From NCBI GenBank assembly GCA_965247735.1, contig CBDFHN010000002.1:3348001-3412000 (forward strand): 64,000 nt of DNA, given 5' to 3'. The notes below the pieces were generated by a model that saw only the letters and a program-made list of their open reading frames with translations, made no database searches and had not been told where the DNA came from. Position numbers and translations under genes: made by a program. Below are positions 33,482 through 42,063 of the stretch, in pieces (the first letter of the stretch is position 1; the number at the start of each line of letters is the position of its first letter). This stretch comes from JAOXRU01 sp965247735. GTDB taxonomy: Bacteria > Bacteroidota > Bacteroidia > Flavobacteriales > Flavobacteriaceae.

Positions 33482-34644
33482 CTATTCAACATTTTATATG
33501 CCTCATCAATATATGCATGTATATCTGTGGTAAAAGAATCACTTTCATTTAGGTAACCACTTTTTTTATGTCCCAATCTGGTGATAATAATATTATCTTC
33601 AGGAATTACAATTACATATTGCCCTAGATGTCCTCTAAGCATAAAAACATCTTTTCCGTCTTTTTTTAAAAGCCATAATCCATAACCATACATCCAATCT
33701 TTTGAAAACCGTGGACGTATAGACTTGGCAACAAAGGTAGAATCTAAAATTTGTGTACCATTCCATTTTCCGTGATCTTTATAAAGTTTTCCAAAACGTG
33801 AAAAATCTCTTGCATTACTGCTAATACAGCAATATCCTTTTACCAAATTATTTTCTTCACTATCAACCTGCCAATAGGCATCATTTTCTGCTCCCATAGG
33901 TTTCCAGAAATTGGTAGATACATAATTTGGGAGCTTTTCTCCTGTGGCTTTTTCAACAACCATTGCTAGTAATTGAGTGTTGCCGCTTAGGTATTCATAT
34001 TCTTTTCCTGGACCTGGACCATTTTTTGCTTCTTCTAATCCTAGTATTACCTTTTCTAAATTGTCATCAAAATAAGCTCTCGTTGTTACCGAAAAAGGGC
34101 TGTAATATGATTCGTCCCAGTTTAATCCACTTGCCATTGATGATAAATCACCAACAGTCATTTTTGCTAGCCTTCCATCAGAAAACTCAGAGAAAAAGTC
34201 AGCAACAGGTTGATCTAGACTTTTGATATCCCCTTGCATTATTGCTTTTCCTAGTGATGCAGAAACAATACTTTTTGCCATAGAAAAAGAATTGCTTCGA
34301 GAATCTTTGTCATAACCATCAAAGTATTTTTCGTGCCAAATACTATCATTTTTAATGATTAAAAAAGCTACAGTTCCCAGTTCGTCATGAAAACCTTGTA
34401 ACGTTGAGGTTGCTGCTACCTTATTGTAGTCTTTATGGATTGCCCAAGGCTGAGCAGTATTTCCTTTTGCAATAATTTTATTATCAAAGACTTTATAATC
34501 ATCCAGATATGCGGTTTTATGTCCGTTTAAATAAATGGTTCGTACAGCTTTTATTAAATAATCATAATCAAAAATGTAAAGAAAAACTATAAGTAGGGCA
34601 AATAGAATTAATACCCATTTAAAAAAGCCTTTTATGTATTTCAT
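33478..34644 (-). CDS. serine hydrolase (class C beta-lactamase-like), membrane-anchored
   Basis: A 388-residue protein with an N-terminal transmembrane helix (about 8-28) and a beta-lactamase/transpeptidase-like domain: SxxK in RSNSFSMAKSIVSASL, a YLSGN stretch in the place of the YxN motif, and a C-terminal MLRGHLGQYV. Such hydrolases act in the periplasm on esters or peptides; the substrate is unknown. Its ATG lies at the end of a 91-bp tandem repeat (the repeat unit runs directly into ATGAAA). Confidence 0.87.
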   Translation of the reverse strand: MKYIKGFFKWVLILFALLIVFLYIFDYDYLIKAVRTIYLNGHKTAYLDDYKVFDNKIIAKGNTAQPWAIHKDYNKVAATSTLQGFHDELGTVAFLIIKNDSIWHEKYFDGYDKDSRSNSFSMAKSIVSASLGKAIMQGDIKSLDQPVADFFSEFSDGRLAKMTVGDLSSMASGLNWDESYYSPFSVTTRAYFDDNLEKVILGLEEAKNGPGPGKEYEYLSGNTQLLAMVVEKATGEKLPNYVSTNFWKPMGAENDAYWQVDSEENNLVKGYCCISSNARDFSRFGKLYKDHGKWNGTQILDSTFVAKSIRPRFSKDWMYGYGLWLLKKDGKDVFMLRGHLGQYVIVIPEDNIIITRLGHKKSGYLNESDSFTTDIHAYIDEAYKMLNR

Positions 34645-34865
34645 ATGTCTATATTATTTTATTAAATCGGTCACATGGTACATCCTTATTAGTCATCTCC
34701 TTGGGTGTAGAATCCTTTATTAATGGATGTTTCATGTGTCTATATTATTTTATTAAATCGGTCACATGGTACATCCTTATTAGTCATCTCCTTGGGTGTA
34801 GAATCCTTTGTTAATGGATGTTTCATGTGTCTATATCTATTTTGTTAAAATCAGTTACAAAAAGT
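34641..34865 (-). repeat. 91-bp tandem repeat, 2.4 copies, ending on a start codon
   Basis: Two nearly identical 91-bp units (from 34641 and 34732) and a partial third from 34823 to about 34865. Read on the minus strand each unit ends TATAGACAC/TATG, giving the ATGAAA of the next unit or of the serine hydrolase gene. Each full unit can encode a 28-residue peptide (34740-34826 and 34649-34735, starting MKH and ending FNKII), with 4 nt between stop and next ATG. A divergent version of the same unit is at 47720-47843. Confidence 0.85.
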
Positions 34866-34896
34866 TTTATAATTGGTACTAAATATAGCGAATAAT

Positions 34897-35370
34897 TTAA
34901 AATAAGGAGAGCTGTGGGGAAGGATTTTCATGTTCTAACAGCCATTTTTTTCTCCAGAGCCCACCAGCATAGCCAGTTAAAGAACCATCGCTACCAATAA
35001 CTCTATGGCAAGGAACAATAATCCATAACGGATTTTTACCATTTGCAGCGGCTACTGCCCTTATCGCTTTAATATCCCCAAGATCTTTAGATAACTCTAA
35101 GTAGGAGCATGTTTTTCCATACGGAATATGGAGTAATGCTTGCCAAACTCGTTGTTGAAAATCTGTTCCTTGTGGGTTTGTTTTGAGATCGAAAGCTCTG
35201 CGTTTTCCATCAAAATATTCTTGAAGTTGGTAAACTGCATCTTCTAAATATAGAGGAATAGTATCTATAGTGATTTCACCATCATCTAAAACAGTTATTT
35301 CGGCTAGTCCGTTTTCATCACCTACCAATTTGGTAATGCCTAAGGGAGTTTTTATATAAACGGACTCCAT
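34897..35370 (-). CDS. ogt: methylated-DNA-[protein]-cysteine S-methyltransferase
   Basis: A 157-residue O6-alkylguanine DNA repair enzyme with the acceptor Cys121 in IIVPCHRVIGSDGSLTGYAG, the helix-turn-helix segment TDFQQRVWQALLHIPYGKT and an N-terminal RNase H-like half. It transfers the alkyl group from DNA to its own cysteine. It ends 5 bp after the CNNM protein gene starts a co-directional pair, so both may be co-transcribed. Confidence 0.95.
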   Translation of the reverse strand: MESVYIKTPLGITKLVGDENGLAEITVLDDGEITIDTIPLYLEDAVYQLQEYFDGKRRAFDLKTNPQGTDFQQRVWQALLHIPYGKTCSYLELSKDLGDIKAIRAVAAANGKNPLWIIVPCHRVIGSDGSLTGYAGGLWRKKWLLEHENPSPQLSLF

Positions 35371-35375
35371 TGTAA

Positions 35376-36458
35376 TTATTCTTTTGGATTATCTAATAGA
35401 CCGAGAGATTCTGCTCTTTTTTCCCATTTTTTTCTTGCCAAATGTTGTAAGTCGGCAACATTATCACTCTCATCCATAATTTCCAAGCCTAGTAAGGTTT
35501 CAATAACATCTTCTTGACTTACTAATCCACTTACAGAACCATATTCATCAACAACAAGTGCAATATGTTCTCTTTTTGAAATGAGTTGGTCAAACAGCTC
35601 AGGAATTGGAAGGTCTCTATTGGTAACAGTTAACGGTCTTAATATTGATTTTAAAGGTTGATCTCCTTTACCATTAATAATTGCTTCAAAAAGATTGTCT
35701 TTTAAGAAATAGCCCGTTATCTCATCAGGAGTATTTGCATATATAGGTATTCTAGAGAATTTTAAGTTAGGATTCGCATCATAGAATTCTTGAGTACTCA
35801 TGTTTTCATCAGCAGTAATCATTACAGTTCTTGGGGTCATGATGTTTTTAACTAAAACCTCTTTAAAAGTGATTAAATTTTTAATAATAAGGCTCTCGCT
35901 TTCTTTAAAAACACCTTCTTCTTGTGCCATGTCTGCCATTGCAGTAAAATCTTCTCTGCTCAATACGCTTCCATGATGTCCTTTTCCCCCAATAAGCTTG
36001 GTGGTAAGTTGTAGCACCCATAAAATACCAGTCCATTTTAATGGAAAAATAAGTATCTGTAATGCTCTAGTGGTAAAAGCAGTTAGATTTTTCCAATAGG
36101 TAGCACCTATGGTTTTAGGGATTATTTCTGAAAGAACTAAGATAAGAAGTGTCATTATTGTAGAAACAATACCAACAATATTAATTCCTAAAATTTCTAT
36201 CTTATAAGGCAATTGTTCTGCCTGTACTCCAACAAGTATAGCTCCTACAGTATGGGCAATAGTATTTAACGTTAGGATGGCAATTAACGGCTTGTCAACA
36301 TCGGTCTTAAATTCTTCTAAAGTACTTGCATATGCTTTTCCCTCTTTCTTTTTAACATTGATAAAGGTTGGAGTTACACAAAGTAATACTGCTTCTAAAA
36401 TAGAACAGGTAAAAGAAAAAAAGATTGATACTACTGCAAACAAAATCAGTAAACCCAT
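35376..36458 (-). CDS. CNNM/CBS-domain membrane protein (hemolysin C family without CorC domain)
   Basis: A 360-residue inner-membrane protein: a four-helix CNNM (DUF21) domain (about 1-170) with SEIIPKTIGATYW, followed by a CBS pair (about 195-330) with NIMTPRTVMITADEN and ALVVDEYGSVSGLVSQEDV. The C-terminal CorC_HlyC domain of longer relatives is missing. CNNM proteins are linked to Mg2+ or Co2+ transport. In flavobacteria a related protein (GldE) takes part in gliding, but nothing here proves that role. Confidence 0.9.
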   Translation of the reverse strand: MGLLILFAVVSIFFSFTCSILEAVLLCVTPTFINVKKKEGKAYASTLEEFKTDVDKPLIAILTLNTIAHTVGAILVGVQAEQLPYKIEILGINIVGIVSTIMTLLILVLSEIIPKTIGATYWKNLTAFTTRALQILIFPLKWTGILWVLQLTTKLIGGKGHHGSVLSREDFTAMADMAQEEGVFKESESLIIKNLITFKEVLVKNIMTPRTVMITADENMSTQEFYDANPNLKFSRIPIYANTPDEITGYFLKDNLFEAIINGKGDQPLKSILRPLTVTNRDLPIPELFDQLISKREHIALVVDEYGSVSGLVSQEDVIETLLGLEIMDESDNVADLQHLARKKWEKRAESLGLLDNPKE

Positions 36459-36494
36459 AGTTATAATTACAAATATATTAATTCAACTAAGGTA

Positions 36495-38336
36495 CTAATT
36501 TTTTGGACTAATCTTTGCATTATAAAAGAGCTGTTGTAAAGCTGGCCTTATATTAAGATTGTAAAGATTTCTATTTGATCTAGTTGGATACACTCTGTTA
36601 GATAAAAATATAAAAATCATTTGATTCTTAGGATCTGCCCAAACAAATGTTCCAGTAAAACCAGCATGTCCAAAGCTGGCAGTACTAACCTCTGGTGCGG
36701 GATAAGATTTATCTAATGTTAATGATGCATTGTTTAGGTAAGGTTTGTCAAAGCCTAATGCCCTTCTGTTTTTGTTTTCGGGATATTGCACTTTGGTAAA
36801 TTCCAAAAATGTTTTTTCGGTGATATACCGATGATTACCGTAGTTTCCGTATTGGACATACATCTGCATTAATTTTGCTAGGTCATTTGCAGAACCAAAT
36901 AATCCTGCATTTCCAGAAACACCACCAAGAAGGGCAGCATTTTCATCATGTACCCAGTTTTTAGTTAGTGTTTTTCTAAAAACACTGTCGTTTTCTGTTG
37001 GAACAATAGCATTTTTGAATCCTTTTGTTGCTGGAGTAAACCCTAATGTATGTGCTCCTAAAGGCTTGTAAAACGTTTCTTGCAAGTAGTTTCGGTAATT
37101 AGTACTGCTGAGCTCACTTATTAGTTTTGGAAAAATTAAAAATGGCAATCCTGAATATTTGTATGTTTTAATATCGCTGACCTCGGCATTTTTTATTTTT
37201 CGAAATACTTTCTTCCTAAATTTTTTGTGGATGAATAGGTTATCATAAACCTGGTTTGGATACTTTTTACTTGCAGAAGTTCTAAAATAACGTTTTTTAA
37301 GTTTTCCATTTTTTAAAACTTCAGCCAAAAAAACAATATAAGGGCGTAATCCTGCTTGGTGTGCTAAAATTTCTCTTAAGCTAAGTTCGTTTTTGTCTTT
37401 TTTATGTTTCCATGATTTCCAATACTGACTAAATGGAGAATCAAGAGTTATTTTGCCTTCGTCATAAAGCTTCATTAAAGCTGGTAGTGGCGCCGTTATT
37501 TTTGTAACCGAGGCTAAATCATAGATGTCATCTGCTTTAACTTTTACTAGGCTATCATAAGTGTGGTATCCATAAGTATTATGAAAAATAACCTTATTGT
37601 TTTTTGCAACTAGCAATTGGGCTCCAGGAAAAGCATGACTTTTAATAGCCAAAGACATGATGGAATCTACACCGTTAGTAATAAATGCTGTATCGAGGTT
37701 TTCTTCCTCAGGGATTGTGTATTTTAATCTTGTTTTGTAAGTATCTATTCCATCATTTTTTAGATAACTATTTGAAAGATTATATGTCAGTTTTCCTTTT
37801 GCAGCAATTCCTCCAAATAGAAGTTGGGCAGCATAGTCTTTATGTAATGGACTTGTTCCTTTAGAGAAGAGAAGTACATCGTGTGTTTTTATAGTGACAT
37901 TAGAATAATTATGATAGGCTTCTTCTCCGAAAACAACAACAATTACTTTTGTGGATAGTTTAAGTTTTTTTAATTCATCCATATCGGAGTCTATATCAAT
38001 TGGAAGAATAACAATTGAAAATGAATTTAGCTTTTCTGTTTGAGTGATTGCTGCATTAAAAGTAAATGATTTGGTAGGAAGATAATGATTTAATCTTTTT
38101 TCGAAAACAAGTTTTTCTTCTGAATCCGTTTTTTTGAGTACCGCAATTTTAAGATTTTTTAGGCTTTGTATTGGAATGGCATTGTTTTTGTTTTCTAACA
38201 AAACCAGATCATTTTCTGTTTGCATTCTTTTGTGTAACGCAGATTCTTGATTTTTTTGAGATTGCGCTATTGCAGAAGAAAAAAGAATGAAAAAAAAGAG
38301 AAGAGGAACTAATTTTATATAGAGAGGTTGTAGCAT
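36495..38336 (-). CDS. secreted serine hydrolase with GH3 C-terminal-like domain
   Basis: A 613-residue protein: signal peptide (about 1-25), then ~180 residues beginning NDLVLLENKNNAIPIQSL, which resembles the C-terminal domain of family 3 glycoside hydrolases, then a class C beta-lactamase-like domain with SxxK in DLASVTKITAPLPAL and FGHAGFTGTF near the end. In many Bacteroidota a full GH3 enzyme is fused to this hydrolase (about 970 residues). Here the GH3 catalytic half is absent while the signal peptide is intact, so it is a shortened architecture. It probably acts on cell-wall or ester substrates in the periplasm. Confidence 0.8.
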   Translation of the reverse strand: MLQPLYIKLVPLLFFFILFSSAIAQSQKNQESALHKRMQTENDLVLLENKNNAIPIQSLKNLKIAVLKKTDSEEKLVFEKRLNHYLPTKSFTFNAAITQTEKLNSFSIVILPIDIDSDMDELKKLKLSTKVIVVVFGEEAYHNYSNVTIKTHDVLLFSKGTSPLHKDYAAQLLFGGIAAKGKLTYNLSNSYLKNDGIDTYKTRLKYTIPEEENLDTAFITNGVDSIMSLAIKSHAFPGAQLLVAKNNKVIFHNTYGYHTYDSLVKVKADDIYDLASVTKITAPLPALMKLYDEGKITLDSPFSQYWKSWKHKKDKNELSLREILAHQAGLRPYIVFLAEVLKNGKLKKRYFRTSASKKYPNQVYDNLFIHKKFRKKVFRKIKNAEVSDIKTYKYSGLPFLIFPKLISELSSTNYRNYLQETFYKPLGAHTLGFTPATKGFKNAIVPTENDSVFRKTLTKNWVHDENAALLGGVSGNAGLFGSANDLAKLMQMYVQYGNYGNHRYITEKTFLEFTKVQYPENKNRRALGFDKPYLNNASLTLDKSYPAPEVSTASFGHAGFTGTFVWADPKNQMIFIFLSNRVYPTRSNRNLYNLNIRPALQQLFYNAKISPKN

Positions 38337-38535
38337 ATATTTTAGTTTTTGTTTAAGATCATAATATTTAACAAAGTAATAACAAAATATAATGTTAACG
38401 TATTCTTTTAACGGTAAAACTTAACGATGAAATAACACAATTGAACTATAGTTATCACTATCTCAATCGAATTATAATTAAAAATTGAAGGTATAGCTTG
38501 TATTTTTGTAGTGTGAGTATTAAATAGATATAATT
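38337..38535. other. intergenic region with -7-like element
   Basis: No gene before the small frame at 38536. TATTTTTG (38501-38508) fits the -7 consensus; the -33 side is unclear. Confidence 0.4.
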
Positions 38536-38661
38536 ATGAATGATGAAAATAATGAGAGCGAATCTAATGATCACGTTCAAAAAAATAACAAAACAAAAGA
38601 AGTACTGACTTATAATAAAGTTACTGTAATTGGAGATGAATTGATACTAGAAATTGTATAA
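38536..38661 (+). CDS. possible 41-residue small protein
   Basis: A short frame starting MNDENNESESND and ending GDELILEIV, with an acidic, hydrophilic first half and a beta-like second half (LTYNKVTVIGDELILEIV). A -7-like TATTTTTG lies 27 bp upstream and a hairpin follows (GAAAAAGC 38729-38736 / GCTTTTTC 38758-38765). No relatives known to me; it may be chance. Confidence 0.35.
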   Translation: MNDENNESESNDHVQKNNKTKEVLTYNKVTVIGDELILEIV

Positions 38662-38792
38662 TATTGTGATACAATTGCATACCCATTTTGGAGTTTCTAA
38701 AAAGTAGGTACAAAACAGAATTGTCCAAGAAAAAGCACTACTATTGGAGAGCGCAGCGCTTTTTCATATAGCCTTTTAAAAATTAATGATCC

Positions 38793-39371
38793 TTATAATT
38801 TTTTAACGTATTTGGTAATGATCACTATTTGTATTCCGTCTACTTTACCTTCTATAAATTCGGAATTATCATGATCTAAAGAAATTCTACGCACAGCAGT
38901 ACCACGCTTTGCAACCATACTGGAACCTTTTACAGGAAGGTCTTTAATAAGAACTACACTATCGCCAGTTTCTAAAATTACTCCATTACTATCTCTATGG
39001 ATAACTTTATCTTCGGGATCATCACCTTCACCAGTTGCTTGTGCCCATGCTAAAGTATCTTCTTCTAGATATAACATATCTAATAAATCTTGAGGCCATC
39101 CCTCAGCTCGTAAACGGGTAAGCATTCTCCAAGCAAGTACTTGTACAGCCGCATGCTCACTCCACATACTATCGTTAAGGCAACGCCAGTGGTTGGCTTT
39201 AGTTTGTTCAGGATCTTCTATTTGAGTACTACAGGTAGTACATGCCATTACATGCGCCGCTAATTCTTCATTTTTAGCTTTTGCAACAAGGAATGGTTTT
39301 ATGTTTTCCTCAGTTCCACACAATTCACATTTAGAATCACTGCGCTTTTTTAGTTCTCTTTCTATACTCAT
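38793..39371 (-). CDS. PhnA-domain zinc-ribbon protein
   Basis: A 192-residue PhnA-type protein: an N-terminal zinc ribbon (SKCELCGTEENIKPF, and ACTTCSTQIE) and the C-terminal PhnA SH3-like domain with VIHRDSNGVILETGDSVVLI and LPVKGSSMVAKRGTAV. Despite its name no phosphonate role is established. Separate transcription unit. Confidence 0.9.
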   Translation of the reverse strand: MSIERELKKRSDSKCELCGTEENIKPFLVAKAKNEELAAHVMACTTCSTQIEDPEQTKANHWRCLNDSMWSEHAAVQVLAWRMLTRLRAEGWPQDLLDMLYLEEDTLAWAQATGEGDDPEDKVIHRDSNGVILETGDSVVLIKDLPVKGSSMVAKRGTAVRRISLDHDNSEFIEGKVDGIQIVIITKYVKKL

Positions 39372-39564
39372 CTGCTGATATTTCTACTACAAAAATGCAC
39401 TTAATTTTAGAAACAAATGTGCTTGTTGCTTTAGAAAAAATAGTTTTTTTAGATTCTAAGATTCTTTTTCAAACCTTTTGCCTGCTCATTAGAGAAGATA
39501 TAAGTTAAGTTTTTTGTAAAATTGGATGCGTTGAATTAAATTTTTATAATTGGTAACCTATTGT

Positions 39565-40511
39565 ATGGATTTAGATAAAATTGGAGAAATGGCATTAGGT
39601 TAAGAGCCTTAAGCAACTTGGTTACCGATGATGCTGAAGAAATTTATAAACTTTATGATATTGGGTTGAAACCTAAATGGTTCCCTGTTTTTTATTTTTT
39701 ATCTAATCAGGAACAAGGAAATCTATTACTTTAATAGCTAAGGAGATTGGACATTCGCACCCATCTGTTATTAAAATTGTTCGCGAAATGTCTAAGGAAG
39801 GATTAGTTCTGGAACAAAAAGATAAGCTTGATGGACGAAAAAATAATATTGTTTTGACTTCAAAAGGAGTAGCAATATCAGAAAAAATACAAAAGCAATA
39901 CACTGATGTAGAGAATGCTGTAAAGAATACATTGAAACAAACAAAACATAATATTTGGTTAGCTATTCAGGAGTTCGAATATTTATTGAATGAAAAACTT
40001 CTTTTTACCAGAGTAATAGCGCAAAAAAATTAAGGAATCGTCAAACATTACTGTTTTGAAGTATTCATCAGAACATCACTCGGCTTTGAAAAAGCTTAAT
40101 GAAGAATGGATTACTACTTCTTTTAAGACAGAAGATGTAGATCGAAAATCTTTGAATGATCCACAAAAGAACATATTAGATGCTGGAGGAGAGATTTTGG
40201 TTGCAGTTCAGAATAAAATAGTCTTGGGAGTTTGTGCACTTATAAAAATGGAAGATAAAAACTATGATTATGAGCTAGTTAAAATGGCTGTTTCTCCAAT
40301 AGCACAAGGAAAAGGCATTGGGTTCTTGTTAGGGGAATCAATCATTGAAAAAGCTAGGTCATTAGGAGCAAAAAACCTGTACCTTGAGTACAATACAATT
40401 CTTAAACCAGCAATATTATTGTATAAAAAACTTGGCTTTGAAAAAGTAGTTGGTCACTATACGCCATATGAACGATGTAATATTCAAATGGAACTCAAAT
40501 TAAAAAAGTAA
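39565..40511 (+). pseudogene. frameshifted MarR-GNAT fusion gene
   Basis: Read in pieces, the sequence encodes MDLDKIGEMALG, then SRALSNLVTDDAEEIYKLYD plus GLKPKWFPVFYFLSNQEQ, then ITLIAKEIGHSHPSVIKIVR and KDGRK-like winged-helix sequence (MarR), then a GNAT acetyltransferase. Shifts occur near 39601, near 39715-39722, and in the A7 run at 40023-40029. MarR-GNAT fusions of about 310 residues are known in Bacteroidota. Three shifts suggest decay; sequencing error in homopolymers could explain one or more. Confidence 0.8.
40056..40511 (+). CDS. GNAT acetyltransferase domain (C-terminal half of the broken fusion)
   Basis: A 151-residue open frame starting at TTG, with the acetyl-CoA motif SPIAQGKGIGFLLGESIIEKA and the C-terminal LYKKLGFEKV typical of GNAT N-acetyltransferases. 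It would be translated only if TTG is used or if frameshifting joins it to the MarR part, so expression is uncertain. Substrate unknown. Confidence 0.5.
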   Translation: MKYSSEHHSALKKLNEEWITTSFKTEDVDRKSLNDPQKNILDAGGEILVAVQNKIVLGVCALIKMEDKNYDYELVKMAVSPIAQGKGIGFLLGESIIEKARSLGAKNLYLEYNTILKPAILLYKKLGFEKVVGHYTPYERCNIQMELKLKK

Positions 40512-40539
40512 AAAAGCACCTAATATGAATACAAATTTA

Positions 40540-41043
40540 CTACCAACCAGAATATCTTGGTGGTTCAATGTTATTGAGGTTAAGGTAAACAATAAGTTGC
40601 CCTCTATGGTGTGTAAGGTGATCTTGTAATAAGTTTAAAATTTGAAGTTTGGTTTTTGGGCCAGCAAAGAAGTCTACTGTAGTTTTTAATTCCGTTTTAT
40701 CAACTTTTTGGATTACAGTAGCTACTGCTGCAAAAGACTTTTTTAGTGCTTTTATAAGTTCTTCTTTTGAAACGGTTTCAGAAGCCTTGTCTTGTTTTTC
40801 GCTATTAAAATAAGTACTACCCAGCCAATCTATATTTCCTTTAATGTGAATAAGTTGTGCTCTAAAACTCATTTGCCTTTCCGTAGGTTTGTAATCATAT
40901 TTATTTTCGGGCATGGACTCTGCAATTTTTAAAAGATAATCCTTAGAGTTTTCCCATTTTTCTAGAAAAGCAGATATAGGGGTATCTTGAGCAGAAACGG
41001 TTGCTGTAAAAACACAGAACAATAATAGTGTTGAAGTTTTCAT
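40540..41043 (-). CDS. secreted DinB-family protein
   Basis: A 167-residue protein with a signal peptide (MKTSTLLLFCVFTATVSAQ) and a DinB-like four-helix bundle: LKIAESMPENKYDYKPTERQ, RAQLIHIKGNIDWL, LLQDHLTHHRGQLIVYL. The histidines (HIKG, HLTHHRGQ) can bind a metal ion as in DinB/YfiT thiol-dependent enzymes. Secretion is unusual for cytosolic DinB relatives but frequent in Bacteroidota. Lies 29 bp after hemB. Confidence 0.88.
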   Translation of the reverse strand: MKTSTLLLFCVFTATVSAQDTPISAFLEKWENSKDYLLKIAESMPENKYDYKPTERQMSFRAQLIHIKGNIDWLGSTYFNSEKQDKASETVSKEELIKALKKSFAAVATVIQKVDKTELKTTVDFFAGPKTKLQILNLLQDHLTHHRGQLIVYLNLNNIEPPRYSGW

Positions 41044-41072
41044 TTTTTTGGTTTTTTTGAAATGTGTTATTC

Positions 41073-42050
41073 TTACTTGGTTAGCAGTCTTACTATATCT
41101 TTTGCAAAATAGGTAGCAATAATATTTGCTCCAGCTCTTTTAAAAGCCATTATGCTTTCTAGCATTACTTCATCGTGGTTTAACCATCCTTTTTCAGAAG
41201 CTGCTTTTATCATTGCATACTCTCCACTTACTTGGTACACGGCAACGGGCACATCAAACTCATCTTTAATATCTCTTAAGATGTCTAGATATGCCATTCC
41301 TGGTTTTACCATTACAATATCTGCGCCTTCATCAATATCCATTTCTGTTTCTCGTAATGCTTCATGTCTATTTGCAAAATCCATTTGATAGGTTTTTTTA
41401 TCGCCAAAGCCTGGAGCTGAATCTAAAGCATCTCGAAAAGGGCCATAAAAAGAAGAAGCATATTTTGCACTATAGCTCATAATACCCACATCAAAGAATT
41501 CCTCGTCTTCTAAGGCTTCTCTAATAATAGAAATACGTCCATCCATCATATCACTTGGAGCTACAAAGTCGGCTCCTGCTTGCGCATGAGAAACACTCAT
41601 TTCTGCAAGTATTTCAGCAGATTCGTCATTTAGTATTTTTCCATCTTCTACAATACCATCATGACCATAAGAAGAATAAGGGTCTAAGGCAACATCGGTG
41701 AAAACTAACATTTCTGGATAAGTTTCTTTTACTTTTTTAATAGCACGCTGCATTAATCCATCAGGATTTATAGCTTCTTTTCCAGTATTATCTTTAAGGT
41801 TATCTGGTACTTTTACAAAAAGCAACACCGATTTTAGACCTAATTCCCAAAGTTCTTTTAATTCAGTTTCTAATAGATCTAGACTATATCTATAATAATT
41901 GGGCATTGAAGTTATTTCCTCTTTTACTGCTGTACCTTCTACAATAAAAAGAGGGACTAAAAAATCATTAGCAGTAATAACATTTTCCCGAACTAAAGAA
42001 CGAATAACACTATTAGTTCTTAATCTTCTATTTCGTCTAATTGGATACAT
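41073..42050 (-). CDS. hemB: porphobilinogen synthase
   Basis: A 325-residue HemB which condenses two 5-aminolevulinate molecules into porphobilinogen. Conserved stretches include MYPIRRNRRLRTN, DVALDPYSSYGHDGIVEDG, DFVAPSDMMDGRI, and the Schiff-base lysine region in ADIVMVKPGMAYLD. The metal-site cysteines of the zinc type are replaced by Asp/Ala-like residues in DVALDPYSSYGHDG, so it is of the magnesium type. The ATG at 42050 fits the family; a start at 42083 would overlap the preceding gene. Part of the minus-strand heme cluster. Confidence 0.95.
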   Translation of the reverse strand: MYPIRRNRRLRTNSVIRSLVRENVITANDFLVPLFIVEGTAVKEEITSMPNYYRYSLDLLETELKELWELGLKSVLLFVKVPDNLKDNTGKEAINPDGLMQRAIKKVKETYPEMLVFTDVALDPYSSYGHDGIVEDGKILNDESAEILAEMSVSHAQAGADFVAPSDMMDGRISIIREALEDEEFFDVGIMSYSAKYASSFYGPFRDALDSAPGFGDKKTYQMDFANRHEALRETEMDIDEGADIVMVKPGMAYLDILRDIKDEFDVPVAVYQVSGEYAMIKAASEKGWLNHDEVMLESIMAFKRAGANIIATYFAKDIVRLLTK

Positions 42051-42063
42051 GTGTCTTTGTTTA

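Noticed and set aside
34649..34826. Two real small-protein genes (28 residues each)
   Set aside because: The frame is not kept in the related repeat at 47720-47810, so I treat them as part of a repeat element until shown otherwise.
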